Shown: piece after piece, positions 11,205 to 22,254 of the stretch
Layout of the letters: each line of letters opens with the position of its first letter
Numbering within the stretch: the stretch's first letter is position 1
Origin: Eutypella sp. D-1
Lineage: Eukaryota > Ascomycota > Sordariomycetes > Xylariales > Diatrypaceae
Length of the DNA: 64,000 bases
Assembly (NCBI GenBank): GCA_023313575.1
Contig: JAJTTP010000010.1
Span: forward strand, 744,001-808,000
Direction: 5' to 3'
Translations under genes and position numbers: made by a program
Notes under the pieces: model-generated
Seen by the model: only the letters and a program-made list of their open reading frames with translations
Database searches by the model: none
Told to the model about the DNA's origin: nothing

Positions 11205-13976
11205 TGTTGTTCGAGCTGTCTCCTAGCGTCCCTCTTGCGTCCCATGGATGGCCCATTGCACTTGAGCTTTGCTTTGAGGGTGTTGCCCACTGTTGAGTCA
11301 CCCTTACAAGACGAGGCATGTCAGAGTCCCGTCTATGATCGACTGAAGTCGATGAGCTGGAATGGTTTGAAAAGTTACTTGAATGTTCTTTCGGGATTAC
11401 CCGGTCTCCATCGGCATATTACGGTCCGCCTAACTGTCGTGTATTACGAGGCTGTTTATATGTCCAATTTAGTTTATAAGAGTAGACTTCTTCAAATGAT
11501 CAACGATTCCAAACTGCCACGGGCCATGCCTTAATTGAATCTACAACTGGCGTCGACGAACGCTAATTAAATCCTTCATGAGTTTCCATGCGACATGATA
11601 TGATGTGAAGCCCAAAAATGGCAGGCCATTTACGGAATCGATCACTCACTGCCACTCAATTCTATCTCTAAGATCATTCGCAGGTCTTTCTTCACAGGTT
11701 CCGAATTCCCATGGTTCCTGTTTCCACCCCTTCAGCCTCCCTAGAAAGCAGTCGGGCAACAGCGGCCTACCACGGCCCTCGAGTTTGTCTCCTCTTATCG
11801 AATTCCACATGACATCTCTTAATCGTGTAGTGCGTGAGCTCCAGGTTCCTGTAGTCCCGGTTCCATTACGGTTAGGTTCTGACTGGTTTAATCCCGATTC
11901 CTGAAGGAAGCTATCTTGACTGTCATGCTTAGGCATAGCGGGTCACGGGGCTCACTAATGACCTCGAACTTGTGAAGTATGGATTTCCAGCTAGTGACGT
12001 AGAATCCACATGTCTGTTAAATCTGATACGTGGTATGAAAAGAAACAGATCGAAGAATAGTAGGGTGAAGCTGCACACATTTGGAAGGCTAGCCCGGACT
12101 CCTGGTTTAACGTGAGAATAGGGAGCTAAGACCGATTCATTCTATGATGTTTATGTCTTGTTTTTTCTTACTATACGGAGTACATACTCTTCCAATGTTT
12201 TATCATAACAAGTGCAGAGCTAATGCCTAACCTCTCCAGCATGCCAAATACCTGAAAGAAACACAAGCCAGGTTCTAGAACTACTGACGACCTGTAACAC
12301 ACAGCGTCGCGTGATGACCAAGTTTCACCTTGAACTTTATAGCATTGTCGCCTTGCACGCAAGGTGCGTCGTGGCCATGTACTCTTTCGATGACCTCCTA
12401 GGACATCTAGCACTTACATGTCTTCCAGAAATGATAGAGGATATGCTACTTATTGATAAGCGCATAACCTCACCTGGATTTATCTGAGAATATTATACAT
12501 ATAGCAGTGAGCAGTGCGCTCAACAGACTGACGTACCCGTGCACCTTTGGCAGAGTGGTAATGTTATCTCCAGAATCATGGCTATATTTCACTGGAAGGT
12601 TGATCATGCTGAGATGAACAACAAACCAAAGGTGTATCTTCAACGGCCCTAGTCCATAGGTAGCTGCTGGATAGGTTGTTGGCATGGCTCGGTGTAGTTT
12701 GTCACGGGCGGAATGACCGGCAGCAACACCCCTCAAATCCAAGACCCCAGCTTCATGCCGCGATCACTGCACGATTCGGAAGTGAACAATAGAGTCGACT
12801 AAGAAATAGAGGTGAGATTCGACGCATGTTTGAATGATTAATAGCTTCATGCCATGTGTACTAGCATAATGCTTTTCCTTGGATCTTCCGTTGGTGGAAA
12901 TATGCGAGATCGAAATACAACTTGCCCGGGCCGGCATACTCACATACAGACTAGCATTACTTTATTCTCTCTCTCCGGTACTATGTTCAAGCCAATCTAT
13001 CTCCCATGGACCCTTCTGAACATGAGTTTTCATCTCTCTGATTCGTTCCCTTCTAGTTTAACATATGTAAATTATTCTGCCATTTGCCTAGCTTCAGGGG
13101 TTTGTGTGAGCGGACTTAGAGGTATGCCGATCTACTAAATGCTGTACTTAAGTAGTATCAACCTCTGCCCCTTTCTTAGTGTGGGGGTCAAAACCCCCGC
13201 CCCCTATTTTTACAACTTCACTAACCTCTAATAGGGTGGCCCGCGTATCACTCCCACTTACACACGATACGCCCTTATATCCAGAACTGAGTTATCATAC
13301 AATGTCCCTTCATGCTCTGCCGTCTCCAGGATATTTCCTCGTACTATTTCAAAGAGTACATGAGCGCAAGGAAGATTGACTATCGGTTTACAGTTTACAT
13401 GTCTCAGGGAAGTGGATAGTGCTGGGTAGGTCTTGGCATGACCAAGTACCGGGCCGATGATAGGCCGAATTTCTGACAATCCTCCTTGTTTACGGGAATG
13501 AGTTGTAGTATTCGACAGAAAAGCCGGCCGTAGCATCAGATTCAGTTACTATAGTCCGATGTAGGAGGGTTGCAGATATTGGTCAACTGACTTACGATTC
13601 GTCATTCCTCTCTATTCCGAGGCACGAGGGCCGTCAATCACGATATAAGTAGGCATGTTTGGGGGCTCTGTGGAGAAAATAGGGTAGCAAGGTGTTGTTA
13701 GATGCCGCTCGGTAGTCAAAATACGGAAATCCGGGCGTGCCCCATGCCGACTATACTAGCCGTAATACTAGCTCCTCTCCGCATTCTTCTCCGCAATCCA
13801 GCAGCTTAGCTTAATTCTGTATTCTTGTAGCGTCTTCGTTGGCAAGTCACATATGGTATGCTCCTGTATAGATATTAACTAGCCCTTCCCTATGGCTTCA
13901 ACAGGAAATAAGTGTCGGATATCCGCATCTCTCCACCTAAGTCAACATCCTCGCCACACACTCGATCGAAGAAAAG
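11205..13976. other. Intergenic region without recognisable gene
   Basis: About 2.8 kb between choline oxidase and the dihydroxyacetone synthase. Only short frames occur on both strands, none with recognisable motifs or consistent splicing. It holds the choline oxidase 3' region and the upstream region of the transketolase. Confidence 0.55.
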
Positions 13977-16316
13977 ATGACTCCTTCACTTGAACCCTTT
14001 ACAGACAGCAATAATGGGGGTGAAGTAAAGCTGGCAGGGAAGTCTTCGGGGACAGCCACAGACAAGAGCAGTGTAGCTCTTAGACTTCAAGATGCAGATA
14101 AGCACGACTTAGTCTTAGCAGTCTTTCGGGCTTATATCGCAGACTTATGTGAGCAGTTCAAAGGCGGCCACCCAGGCTCTGCCATGGGTATGGCGGCAAT
14201 CGGTGTTGCTCTTTATAAGTATGTTCTGAGATACTCTCCGAGAAACTGCGACTATTTCAACCGGGATCGATTTGTCCTATCTAATGGTGAGTCCCCAGGT
14301 CCCAACGTGTCTAATTTGGTACCACTTCTGACATCTAGCTCCAGGACATGCATGCGTGTGGCAGTATCTCTTCATGCACCTTATCGGGATCAAGAGTATG
14401 ACTGCAGAACAGCTCAAGAGCTACCATTCGTCTAGATTCGACTCCATATGTCCTGGCCATCCTGAGATCGAGAATGAAGGCATTGAGGTCACTACGGGGC
14501 CTCTCGGTCAAGGTGTAGCTAACGCTGTTGGCTTGGCAATGGCGACGAAGAACCTCGCTGCGACATATAACCGAGATGACCTTGAAGTCGTCAACAACAT
14601 GACATATGTGATGATCGGGGATGCTTGCCTCCAGGAAGGTGTCGGCCTTGAGGCAGTTTCCTTAGCGGGACATTGGAAACTGAACAACCTCTGCATCATC
14701 TTCGACAACAACTCCATTACCTGTGACGGCCCGGTAGATATCGTGAGCAGTGAAGATATCAATGCGAAGATGAAAGCTACTGGCTTTAGGGTGGTCGATA
14801 TCCTTGATGGCAACTCGAAAGTGAGTGCTATTGTACAAGCACTCCTCGAGGCGCGGACGAGCGACAAGCCGACTTTCATCAATATCCGGACGGTGATCGG
14901 CTTCGGTTCTCAACGCGCTGGAGACGCAAAGGTTCATGGTGCAGCGCTGGGGCCGGATGATGTCGCAAACATTAAGAAGTCCTTTGGCCTGAATCCCGAG
15001 GAGCATTTCCACATTCCCCAGGAAGTGTACGACTTTTTTGCGGATGTGGCAGATCGTGGCGATAAACATGTGGAAGAGTGGAATGCAACAGTCAAGGCAC
15101 ACGCGAAGAAGTTCCCCGATCTTGGAGCTGAGTTCAAACTTCGTGTTGAAGGAAAGATGGCAGGTGATTGGAGGAGGTACATTCCAGCCAAGGAGTCGCT
15201 GCCGACGGCGCCGACGGCCTCCAGAAAATCGGGTGGGCTGGTTGGAAATCCTCTCTACGAGCACATGAAGAATTTCATGGTTGGCACCGCAGACCTGACG
15301 CCGTCTTGCAATGTCGCCTATCCAAACAGGGTTGACTTCCAGTCGGTAAGTCGTGACGTGTGCACTATTGTCCGGATGGGAAGGATTCACTAACCAATCA
15401 CCAGCCCGATCTACAATCCACACGCAACGTGAGTGGTGACTATTCTGGTCGATATATCCATTGGGGTGTCCGGGAGCATGCCATGTGCTCTATATCCAAC
15501 GGGCTGAGTGCTTTCAACAAGGGCACATTCCTCCCAGTTACTAGCTCCTTTTTTATGTTCTACCTCTATGCCGCCCCTGGCGTACGAATGGCTGCCCTCC
15601 AGGGGCTGCAGCAAATTCACATTGCCACGCACGACAGCATCGGTACAGGCGAGGATGGTCCAACGCATCAACCCATCGCTCTGGCAGCTCTTTACCGTGC
15701 CATGCCCAATGTGCTCTACATCCGGCCATGTGACTCCGAGGAGGTAGCGGGTGCCTTTATCGCAGCTATTGGGGCCACAGAGACACCTACCATTATCTCC
15801 CTGTCGCGCCAAACCCTGACGCAGTACCCACAATATTCATCGCGTGATGGGGTGCTGAGGGGCGCTTATGTATTTTCTGAGGCCGAGGACTTCGATGTTA
15901 CCCTCATCGGTGTTGGTTCGGAGATGGTTTTTGCGATGGAGACTAAGGAGCTGCTACAGGCTGAGTTTGGAATCCGGGCGCGGGTCGTCTCGTTTCCGTG
16001 CACCCGCTTATTTGAGCAACAATCGAGGGAGTATAGGCAGTCAATCCTTCAGCCGCATAAGGGTAAACCGACTGTCGCTATCGAGGCCTACGCTGCAAAT
16101 GGGTGGGAAAGGTACGCGGACGCAGCATTCTCCATGCGCCGATTTGGAAAGAGTCTCCCAGGCCCTAGTGCTTATGAGTTCTTTGGTTTCAATGCCAAGA
16201 ATATCGCTGGCAAGGTGTCTGATCTAGTTGAGGAGGTGAAGAGGGAGGGGATCTCTTCTCTACGGGGTGACTTCAGGGATCTGAATGGGCACCTGGCAAT
16301 TGGGTTCGAGCACTGA
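13977..16316 (+). CDS. Dihydroxyacetone synthase-type transketolase (formaldehyde transketolase)
   Basis: Three exons, 13977-14286, 14345-15345 and 15405-16316, encode 740 residues. The introns are GTGAGT...CAG and GTAAGT...CAG with a CACTAACC branch point. The protein has the full transketolase order: HPGSAMGMAAIG near the N-terminus, GHACVWQYLFMH, TTGPLGQGVANAVG, the thiamine-diphosphate motif GDACLQEG...FDNN, then the pyrimidine domain (VGTADLTPS, WGVREHAMCSISNG, HDSIGTGEDGPTHQP) and the C-terminal domain (GSEMVFAMETKELL). GDA instead of GDG in the cofactor motif, and CDGPVDI after FDNN, are features I associate with dihydroxyacetone synthases of methylotrophic yeasts. These transfer a glycolaldehyde unit from xylulose 5-phosphate to formaldehyde. 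The C-terminus (FEH) is not a clear PTS1. A generalist transketolase remains possible, but the variant motif argues against the housekeeping copy. Confidence 0.9.
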
Positions 16317-18371
16317 GGTCTGAGGATGGTGGAGTGCATTCGAACAAAGTCAGTAGATTGCTCGACAAGAGAGGTTGGTCTCCTACGCCACAACAATTGC
16401 CAAGACATGACTATGATAGTTAGCGATGGTTCCGGCGTCAGAGTATCTGCCTATACACATATTTTACCGGATGAGCTTATCACATTACTATATATGACTT
16501 TGTTACTCCTTCATATATGCAGACCACATCATGATTCAGGCTTTCCGTGAGAGGTGTAACTGATCGGCCATTGTACGGCCTCGTTGAGATACATAAAATG
16601 TACCCCTATACAGTATCATCTAGCCCATCCCTTTTCCTATAGTAAGACGCCTCGCAGGATAAGAGACAAGCTCTGGAGATCATTTATGTGTCAATAATCA
16701 TTTTCTAATCTTAACTGTCCATTGTTCCAACGATCGGCATGTTTTCACGCTTTCTAGGCCGTAGTTAGCACGGGACCCAATAGCGGCTGAGGTCTAGACT
16801 GAAAGGTAGGTTGAAAATAGGTAATGCTACGTTTATTTTTTTTAGTTTATTTTTTTTTTAAAAAAAACCAGTAAATTCCGATTATATATTAATTATAAAA
16901 CGGTTACGTGTTGAGTGTTCAGGAAGCTCATATTCAAGCCCTCCTCGCCCCCCCCCCCCTGAGTGGATTACAATCTAGCTTGGAGTATTAAATCTATATA
17001 TACACAATGCTAGAATTATCTCCATGGGTTTGGTAAGGTTCTTCGAGTAGTTAGGTATCAGGATATAGCAACCCTGGCAGCCTGTCCACTTGCTTATCTA
17101 CTAGACACCTATCACCGTGATCATGGCTAATAGATTCGCGAGCAATAATTAGCCAAAGGGGGAAGGGCGTCGAGGAATTGAAGCAGAGAAGTGCCACCGC
17201 ATGCAGATCCAACGCGGAATTTTCGGTTTCGAGAACTTGGATGCAGTCCGTATCCCCCGAAGTGCTGAAAGCCACTGTTTCACTCACACGAGAAGCTGAT
17301 GATGGTATCACAAGCACCAAGATCTCTTGTGAAGTTTCTACTGGCTAGATTATGGTATAATGCGCAAGTGTGGGTAAGTGTGGATAGCTGTAACTTCCCT
17401 CCCTTGGTCTAAATTTCATCTACACGTGTTGTGGTACCGCAGTTGTAAACAACAAGTCAGATCTTTGAGGTTGTGGACCAACCCTCAACAGCAAGAGTTC
17501 CAAGCACAATAATGTCCGTATAACCTAAATTTTGCGAGATAAATAGCTTGTAATTGAATCTAGATGGCTTTCGAAAGAAACCTCGCTTAATAATGTCCCC
17601 AGGCTTTTACAGCACAACGTGACTTTACTAGTAGGTCCACCACCGTAATCTGACTTGTCGAATATGTAGTTTTTGGAAATGTATAGAATTAAATAACTGC
17701 TGGCAGAGTTGGATAGCGGTCTAGCCGAATAACTCTCTAGTTATGCTAAGCACACGGAACCGGAGATGCCATCTTGATCACAAGTGGCTGGCCTGCTATA
17801 AGCGCTAGGAAATTCTCCAAGAGACGCCACCACCGCGGGCTGACGACCACAGCAGTGTCGAATGAGCTACTCTGAGCTATTCTTCAAGGTTGTATGACTC
17901 TACGTGTCTATCAGGCTTGCTCGGTGTGGTCAGCAGTGACTGGTATATACAGAGTCGATCGAAATTGTCCGAATCTGATCTTCTACCTACATTCATCACG
18001 CGGGCACTGGAAGAAGGATGGATCCTGTATCTATAGTTTCGCATTGAAGTTTTCTCTACTCCAGAAGCCACTGACTATCAAATGGCCCACAAGCCAAAGT
18101 TCCCCGCTTGAAGTCTAGAGCCGAGACGAAATGAATACATCGAGATCCACCCGGAGCAACTGCTAGCCCGAGAAAGAGGGGGTTTGAAGTTTGCAGTCGA
18201 AAAGGGGCATCTTTCGTAGGATCTTATAACAACGCTGGTCTATATAAGATAGAGCCCTCCCCAGAAATCAGATTTTGTTTCTCATAACTCAGGCCCTTCA
18301 TCAGCAAGCCATCACTTCCAACCCCAGCTCTATTTATCCGTGCCGCAACAATCACGTCGACTCTCATCACA
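16317..18371. other. Intergenic region with a small AT-rich patch
   Basis: About 2 kb. No gene was recognised. Bases 16833-16912 are strongly AT-rich with long T and A runs, resembling the RIP-mutated block further on and perhaps a tiny repeat relic. A C homopolymer occurs near 16950. The last 130 bases are the promoter and leader of the secreted-protein gene. Confidence 0.5.
18241..18248 (+). promoter_or_regulatory. TATA box of the small secreted protein gene
   Basis: TATATAAG lies 131 bases before the ATG at 18372. It is followed by a pyrimidine-rich leader (CATCACTTCCAACCCCAGC), a typical fungal core-promoter layout for a highly inducible gene. Confidence 0.55.
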
Positions 18372-18612
18372 ATGAAGACCCAATTCTTCCTTCCCATCAT
18401 CATGTCCGCATTGGCCCTCGCTGCTCCCGCTGAGCTCGCCGAGAGAGATATTTACGAGTGCGCGCTGGTAAGATCCCTATTTACCGGAAGATCGAGCTTT
18501 GCTAACAAGGCTTGAGAATGTGCTGATCTGCATGAACAATTGCATTGCGATATATCCAACAGAAGTGTCACGCGCATGTCTTCTAGCGTGTGGCCCAACA
18601 AGTTGCTCATAA
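18372..18612 (+). CDS. Small secreted cysteine-rich protein (effector-like), 63 residues
   Basis: Two exons, 18372-18467 and 18517-18612, are separated by a 49-nt intron: GTAAGA donor, GCTAAC branch point at 18501-18506 and a rarer GAG acceptor. The phase is 0 on both sides. The first 20 or so residues form a clean signal peptide (MKTQFFLPIIMSALALAAP), followed by a short AELAER segment. The predicted mature part is about 40 residues with six cysteines, enough for three disulfides. No family was recognised. The gene is preceded by a TATA box and a CAATG start context. It lies 1.1 kb from an 8.8-kb RIP-mutated transposon block, a setting typical of fungal effector genes. The AG acceptor next to the branch point (18507-18509) would give an immediate stop, so the GAG acceptor is preferred; this is the weakest point of the model. 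Confidence 0.6.
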
Positions 18613-19398
18613 GACTACATGTTGAGAAGAAGTTGTTCGCTTGATGGACCCAATGAGATGGAGGTCTCGGAGAGTTGACAATGACCGGCTGGTGTCGTTC
18701 GCTCTATGTGTCTTGTCACTCATTTAGCTTTAGCTCCAGACACCATTCTAGCGAACTTGGAATTGGGAAGTGTTAACGCTGCCGTATAAGGGGTAGAACT
18801 CGCCACATTCAACATGTGGCAGCTTTGGAAGTAGTGATTATTTAATCGAAATTTGAATCTGGCCAGAGTTTTTTTATCAGTCTCAGTATCCTAGCCCCTT
18901 CCTTACCTATGTATCGCTCGTGGGTCTGTGCTCGAGAATTCTTGCACTATATTAGGAAGCGCCATGATTAGAATATAAAATCTGATATTGATATTAAATC
19001 AATTGTCGTAAGTATGAGATAGCTGCCATATTGGTTATGAGGGTAGACTGTCCCTTATAGAGGCTATGGCTGGTTGTATGGCTGCTGTGGTGGTCGGTGT
19101 TGAAGGGTGTCTTGGTCTTCCGTTGTTGGTTCCGTTTATCAAGTTTCCCCTTTTTCGGCTACATGTCCCCACTTGAAAAGTAGGTGTGAAACCATTCATA
19201 CCAGACTCATTCGTTCCACTCTCAAATAATTATTTTCATGATGAGTTAGGAAGCCGGTAAGGTACATCAAGTCACTAGCGGCCTGAGTTTTGGAATCACA
19301 TAGAACCTAGCCAACTAAAGAACCTGAGCCCTAAGCTGACATACATGAAGCTCACGGAACACTGAACCTCCATCATATGGAGACATCAATGAGAAATA
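18613..19398. other. Intergenic region before the O-methyltransferase 3' end
   Basis: About 790 bp with no gene seen; it should hold the 3' regions of the convergent small-protein gene and the disrupted methyltransferase. Confidence 0.5.
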
Positions 19399-19703
19399 CT
19401 ACTCGAGGACAGCCACAATGATAGAATCTTCACACTCCTCAGAATACTTCCAGATCTTCTTGACTTGAAGACCATTTCCCTTCAGAAGCTCCCTCCATTC
19501 AGCTTCTGTACGTTCCATAGCAGCTAGACATGTAAGCATCGACATATCCAGTTGCGTTGCCCTCCAAGGAGCACCGCGCTCAGGAAGTACCATTTCATCA
19601 ATCAAGATGACAGAGTCACGAGACATTGCAGTCTTTAAGTTCTGCAAAATCTCCCTGCACTTGTGATCAGGCCAATCATGAAGAATATTTCGCAAGTAGT
19701 AAG
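19399..19703 (-). pseudogene. O-methyltransferase, 3' fragment (C-terminal third), separated by transposon insertion
   Basis: The minus-strand frame carries the end of a fungal class I-like SAM-dependent O-methyltransferase (the family of sterigmatocystin/aflatoxin-pathway O-methyltransferases). It has YYLRNILHDWPD, then ILIDEMVLPERGAPW (the acidic catalytic-region motif), and it ends with SIIVAVLE at a TAG. The HDW motif contains the catalytic-base histidine of the family. At 19699-19703 the coding sequence meets the 5-bp target duplication GTAAG (CTTAC in the gene's sense) and then the retrotransposon LTR. The remaining 300 coding bases are fully open and GC-normal, with no RIP damage. The other part of the same gene lies at 28546-29692. 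Confidence 0.88.
19699..19703. repeat. Left target-site duplication (GTAAG)
   Basis: The pentamer GTAAG directly before the left LTR (which starts TGTGATAAGG) is repeated directly after the right LTR at 28546-28550. A 5-bp duplication is the normal footprint of LTR-retrotransposon integrase. Confidence 0.88.
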
Positions 19704-19996
19704 TGTGATAAGGAGGGGTTATGGCTTGGATATAGTATATCAGATTCAGCTAATAATTGACTAAAGTCCTTTAAAGGTGCAATACCTTTTTATCCATTTA
19801 AAAAAAGGCTAAAAGATAAGTCTGGTATTTATATATAATCGTACGGAATACGTATTTTAAAAAAGGTAATTATATTTTTAATCTGTTATATCCATTTTAA
19901 TGCCCGTTAACGTTATACATTTTTATTTTTATTTTTTAATAGCTAATAAATTTTTAATAATGCCGATCTTATATAAGGATATCCCCTTATATAATA
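19704..19996. repeat. Left LTR of the outer element
   Basis: 293 bp, aligned base for base with 28253-28545. Its first 50 bases (TGTGATAAGGAGGGG...) keep G and C, while its inner end is heavily converted to A and T. The right copy shows the mirror pattern. Confidence 0.88.
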
Positions 19997-20771
19997 TTAT
20001 CTTTTTTTTAAAAAAAAACCTTATCCCGGGCGATAATAAAATCAGTTTTAACCTAATTCGGTAAAAAAAATTAACACTTTAAAGTTTACTGGTTTACCGG
20101 GTTTAAATCGGTAAAATTTATAAATTATTTATTTAATTTTTAATTTTAAAAAGTTTTTATAAAGTTTTTAAATTTAATTATTTTTATTAAAGTAATTATA
20201 TTACCGGATATAATATTTTATTTTTCTTTTTATACGTTTAAAATTTATAATCTTTTTTATTATATATTTTAACTTAATTTTTAATATTTTTTATAAAATT
20301 TAATTAAAATTAAAAATTTCCTAATTATTAATACGATAAAATTTAATAAATAAGATATAAAAAATATTATAAATTAATTAATAACGTAAAAATTTAAAAA
20401 TAACAGCCGTAAAGGATATTATTTTAATAATTTTATATAAACTTAACATTTTATAATTTAATTTTTTAGCCGGCTTTTTAATTTTAATATTTTTTCCCTT
20501 TAATATTACTATTTAACTTATTTAATAAATAAAGGTTTCGATTTTTTATTTATTTATTTAATATTTATATTATATACGGCTTTTTTCGATTAATTGTTTT
20601 ACTTTTTTATAAATCGAAGTTATTTAATAAACGTATAACTGGTTAATAGGATTAAAAGGTATATTTAAAAAAGGGTTATTAATAATAAAGTAATATTTAT
20701 AATTAGCATAAAAAAAAGTTATCCTTAATAAAATTAATTAAATGTTATTATATACAAATTTTACGATAAAG

Positions 20772-21020
20772 TGTGACGGCTGGTTTATTTCTAACTATTA
20801 ATCCAGTCGAGGGGTTTATGTTAATAGGAGTGCTAAGGTTTTAAATAATAAGTAATCACGTTTAATAATAATAAAAAAAAAGGTGCTTTAAGTAATTAAA
20901 TTATATTATAAGCTAATAAGTTTTAAAAATTATTTAAAAAAAAGGTAATAAACGTAATTATATATTATTTTATATCCTTTATTTTTAATATTAAAATATA
21001 TAATTATTATTAAATCGTTA
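20772..21020 (-). repeat. LTR of the inner Ty3/gypsy element (3' LTR in element sense)
   Basis: 249 bp aligning with 27184-27431 throughout, with transition differences. Similarity fades within a few bases after 21020. Confidence 0.82.
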
Positions 21021-21914
21021 AGATTATATCCGAATATAACGATTTAATATTATTAAAATTATTACCGATTTAACCGATTTTTCCTGGTTATATAACGTAT
21101 ATGGCTTATTTTAATATAGTTATCTTTTTTTTTAAAACTTAAGTTAAGGATCTTTTTTTATTATATTAATTTTATTAAGCTTAATGGCCCGACCGGTTAT
21201 AATACGATCTCTCCTTTTTTAAGGTTTTATCTTTAAAACTTATTCCGTTTTTTCTATATTTTTTAATAAGTTTTTCCTTTTTTTTTTTTTTTTTTTCCTT
21301 TTTTTATTATATTTAATCGTATATTTAAACGTATTAAACTTTTTATAAAAATAACGTAACGCGATTTTTTTTTAATTACCGTGTTATTTGTTAATTTTTT
21401 TAATATAACTTTTTATTTTTATTATAAATGTTATTACTTTAAGTATAAAGTTTCGGAATCGGACTTTTTTTATTATTTTTTTTATATTTAAAAAAACCAG
21501 TTTCGGTATAACGTTTTTAACCTTATTATTAAGCAATTTTTTAAAATATTTTCTTAATATCGTAAATTAAAGGCGGAACTTAAAAAGGTTATAAAAATTA
21601 AAAAACGTATAAAAACGCGTATTTAACATATTTGAAAACAGAAAAAAATATGGTATAAAAAGATAATAAAAACGGTATCTTATAATATCGATAATTTAAA
21701 GGAGTTAAAAAAATTAAAGGAAAAAAAGCGTTAAACGGAAAATATACGTTTTACGGGGTTTATTAAAACATCGGTAAATTTTAAAATTATTCCGGATTTT
21801 AATTAATTTAAAATAAATATATCGGGTAATTTTAATTAAGATATTATTTTTATTAACGTTTCCGTTAATATTAATAAAAATCTTTTAAAAAATATTAAAC
21901 GTTTATTAAATAAT

Positions 21915-22254
21915 TAACGGGTTTTTATATATTTTCGAAATTATTATATCCTTTTTATTTAACCTTATATTTTATTCGTTTATTTTTTATTTATACGTTT
22001 AAAATTTTCTTTATTTCGTATTTATTTATTTTTATTTCGACATTATTTTATCTTATTTTTATAACGTTTATATTCGTTACGTCCTTAAATAAGGAAATAT
22101 AAAAAATTAAATGGATTTTAATTTTTAATAATAAATCTAATTCGTAATTATTTTTTAATATTTTTTTAATAACTAAATACGGTCCGATATACTTATAATC
22201 GAGTTTTTTATTAAGTCGTTTTATCGTGATATTTTTTATGGCTAAATAAACCAT
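21915..22254 (-). pseudogene. Decayed integrase C-terminus plus chromodomain of the inner element
   Basis: An uninterrupted 68-codon frame (22048-22254) contains KLDYKYIGPYLVIKKI and KIKIHLIFYISLFKD, matching the GPF-type integrase tail (KYIGPFxVxxKI ... KIHPVFHVSLLK) of Ty3/gypsy elements. About 60-130 bases further in element sense, a frame reads YKVK, stop, KGYNNFEN, stop, KP. This matches the chromodomain core YLVKWKGY.DSENTWEP with both Trp codons converted to stops. This is a TE relic, not a host gene. Confidence 0.75.

Noticed and set aside
14662..15423. 253-codon minus-strand frame inside the transketolase
   Set aside because: Lies antisense to well-supported transketolase exons and runs across the second intron; no motifs.
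17051..17320. 89-codon minus-strand frame
   Set aside because: No recognisable domain and no neighbouring exon with compatible phase.
22048..22254. 68-codon frame as an independent host gene
   Set aside because: It matches a retroelement integrase tail and sits inside the inner element.
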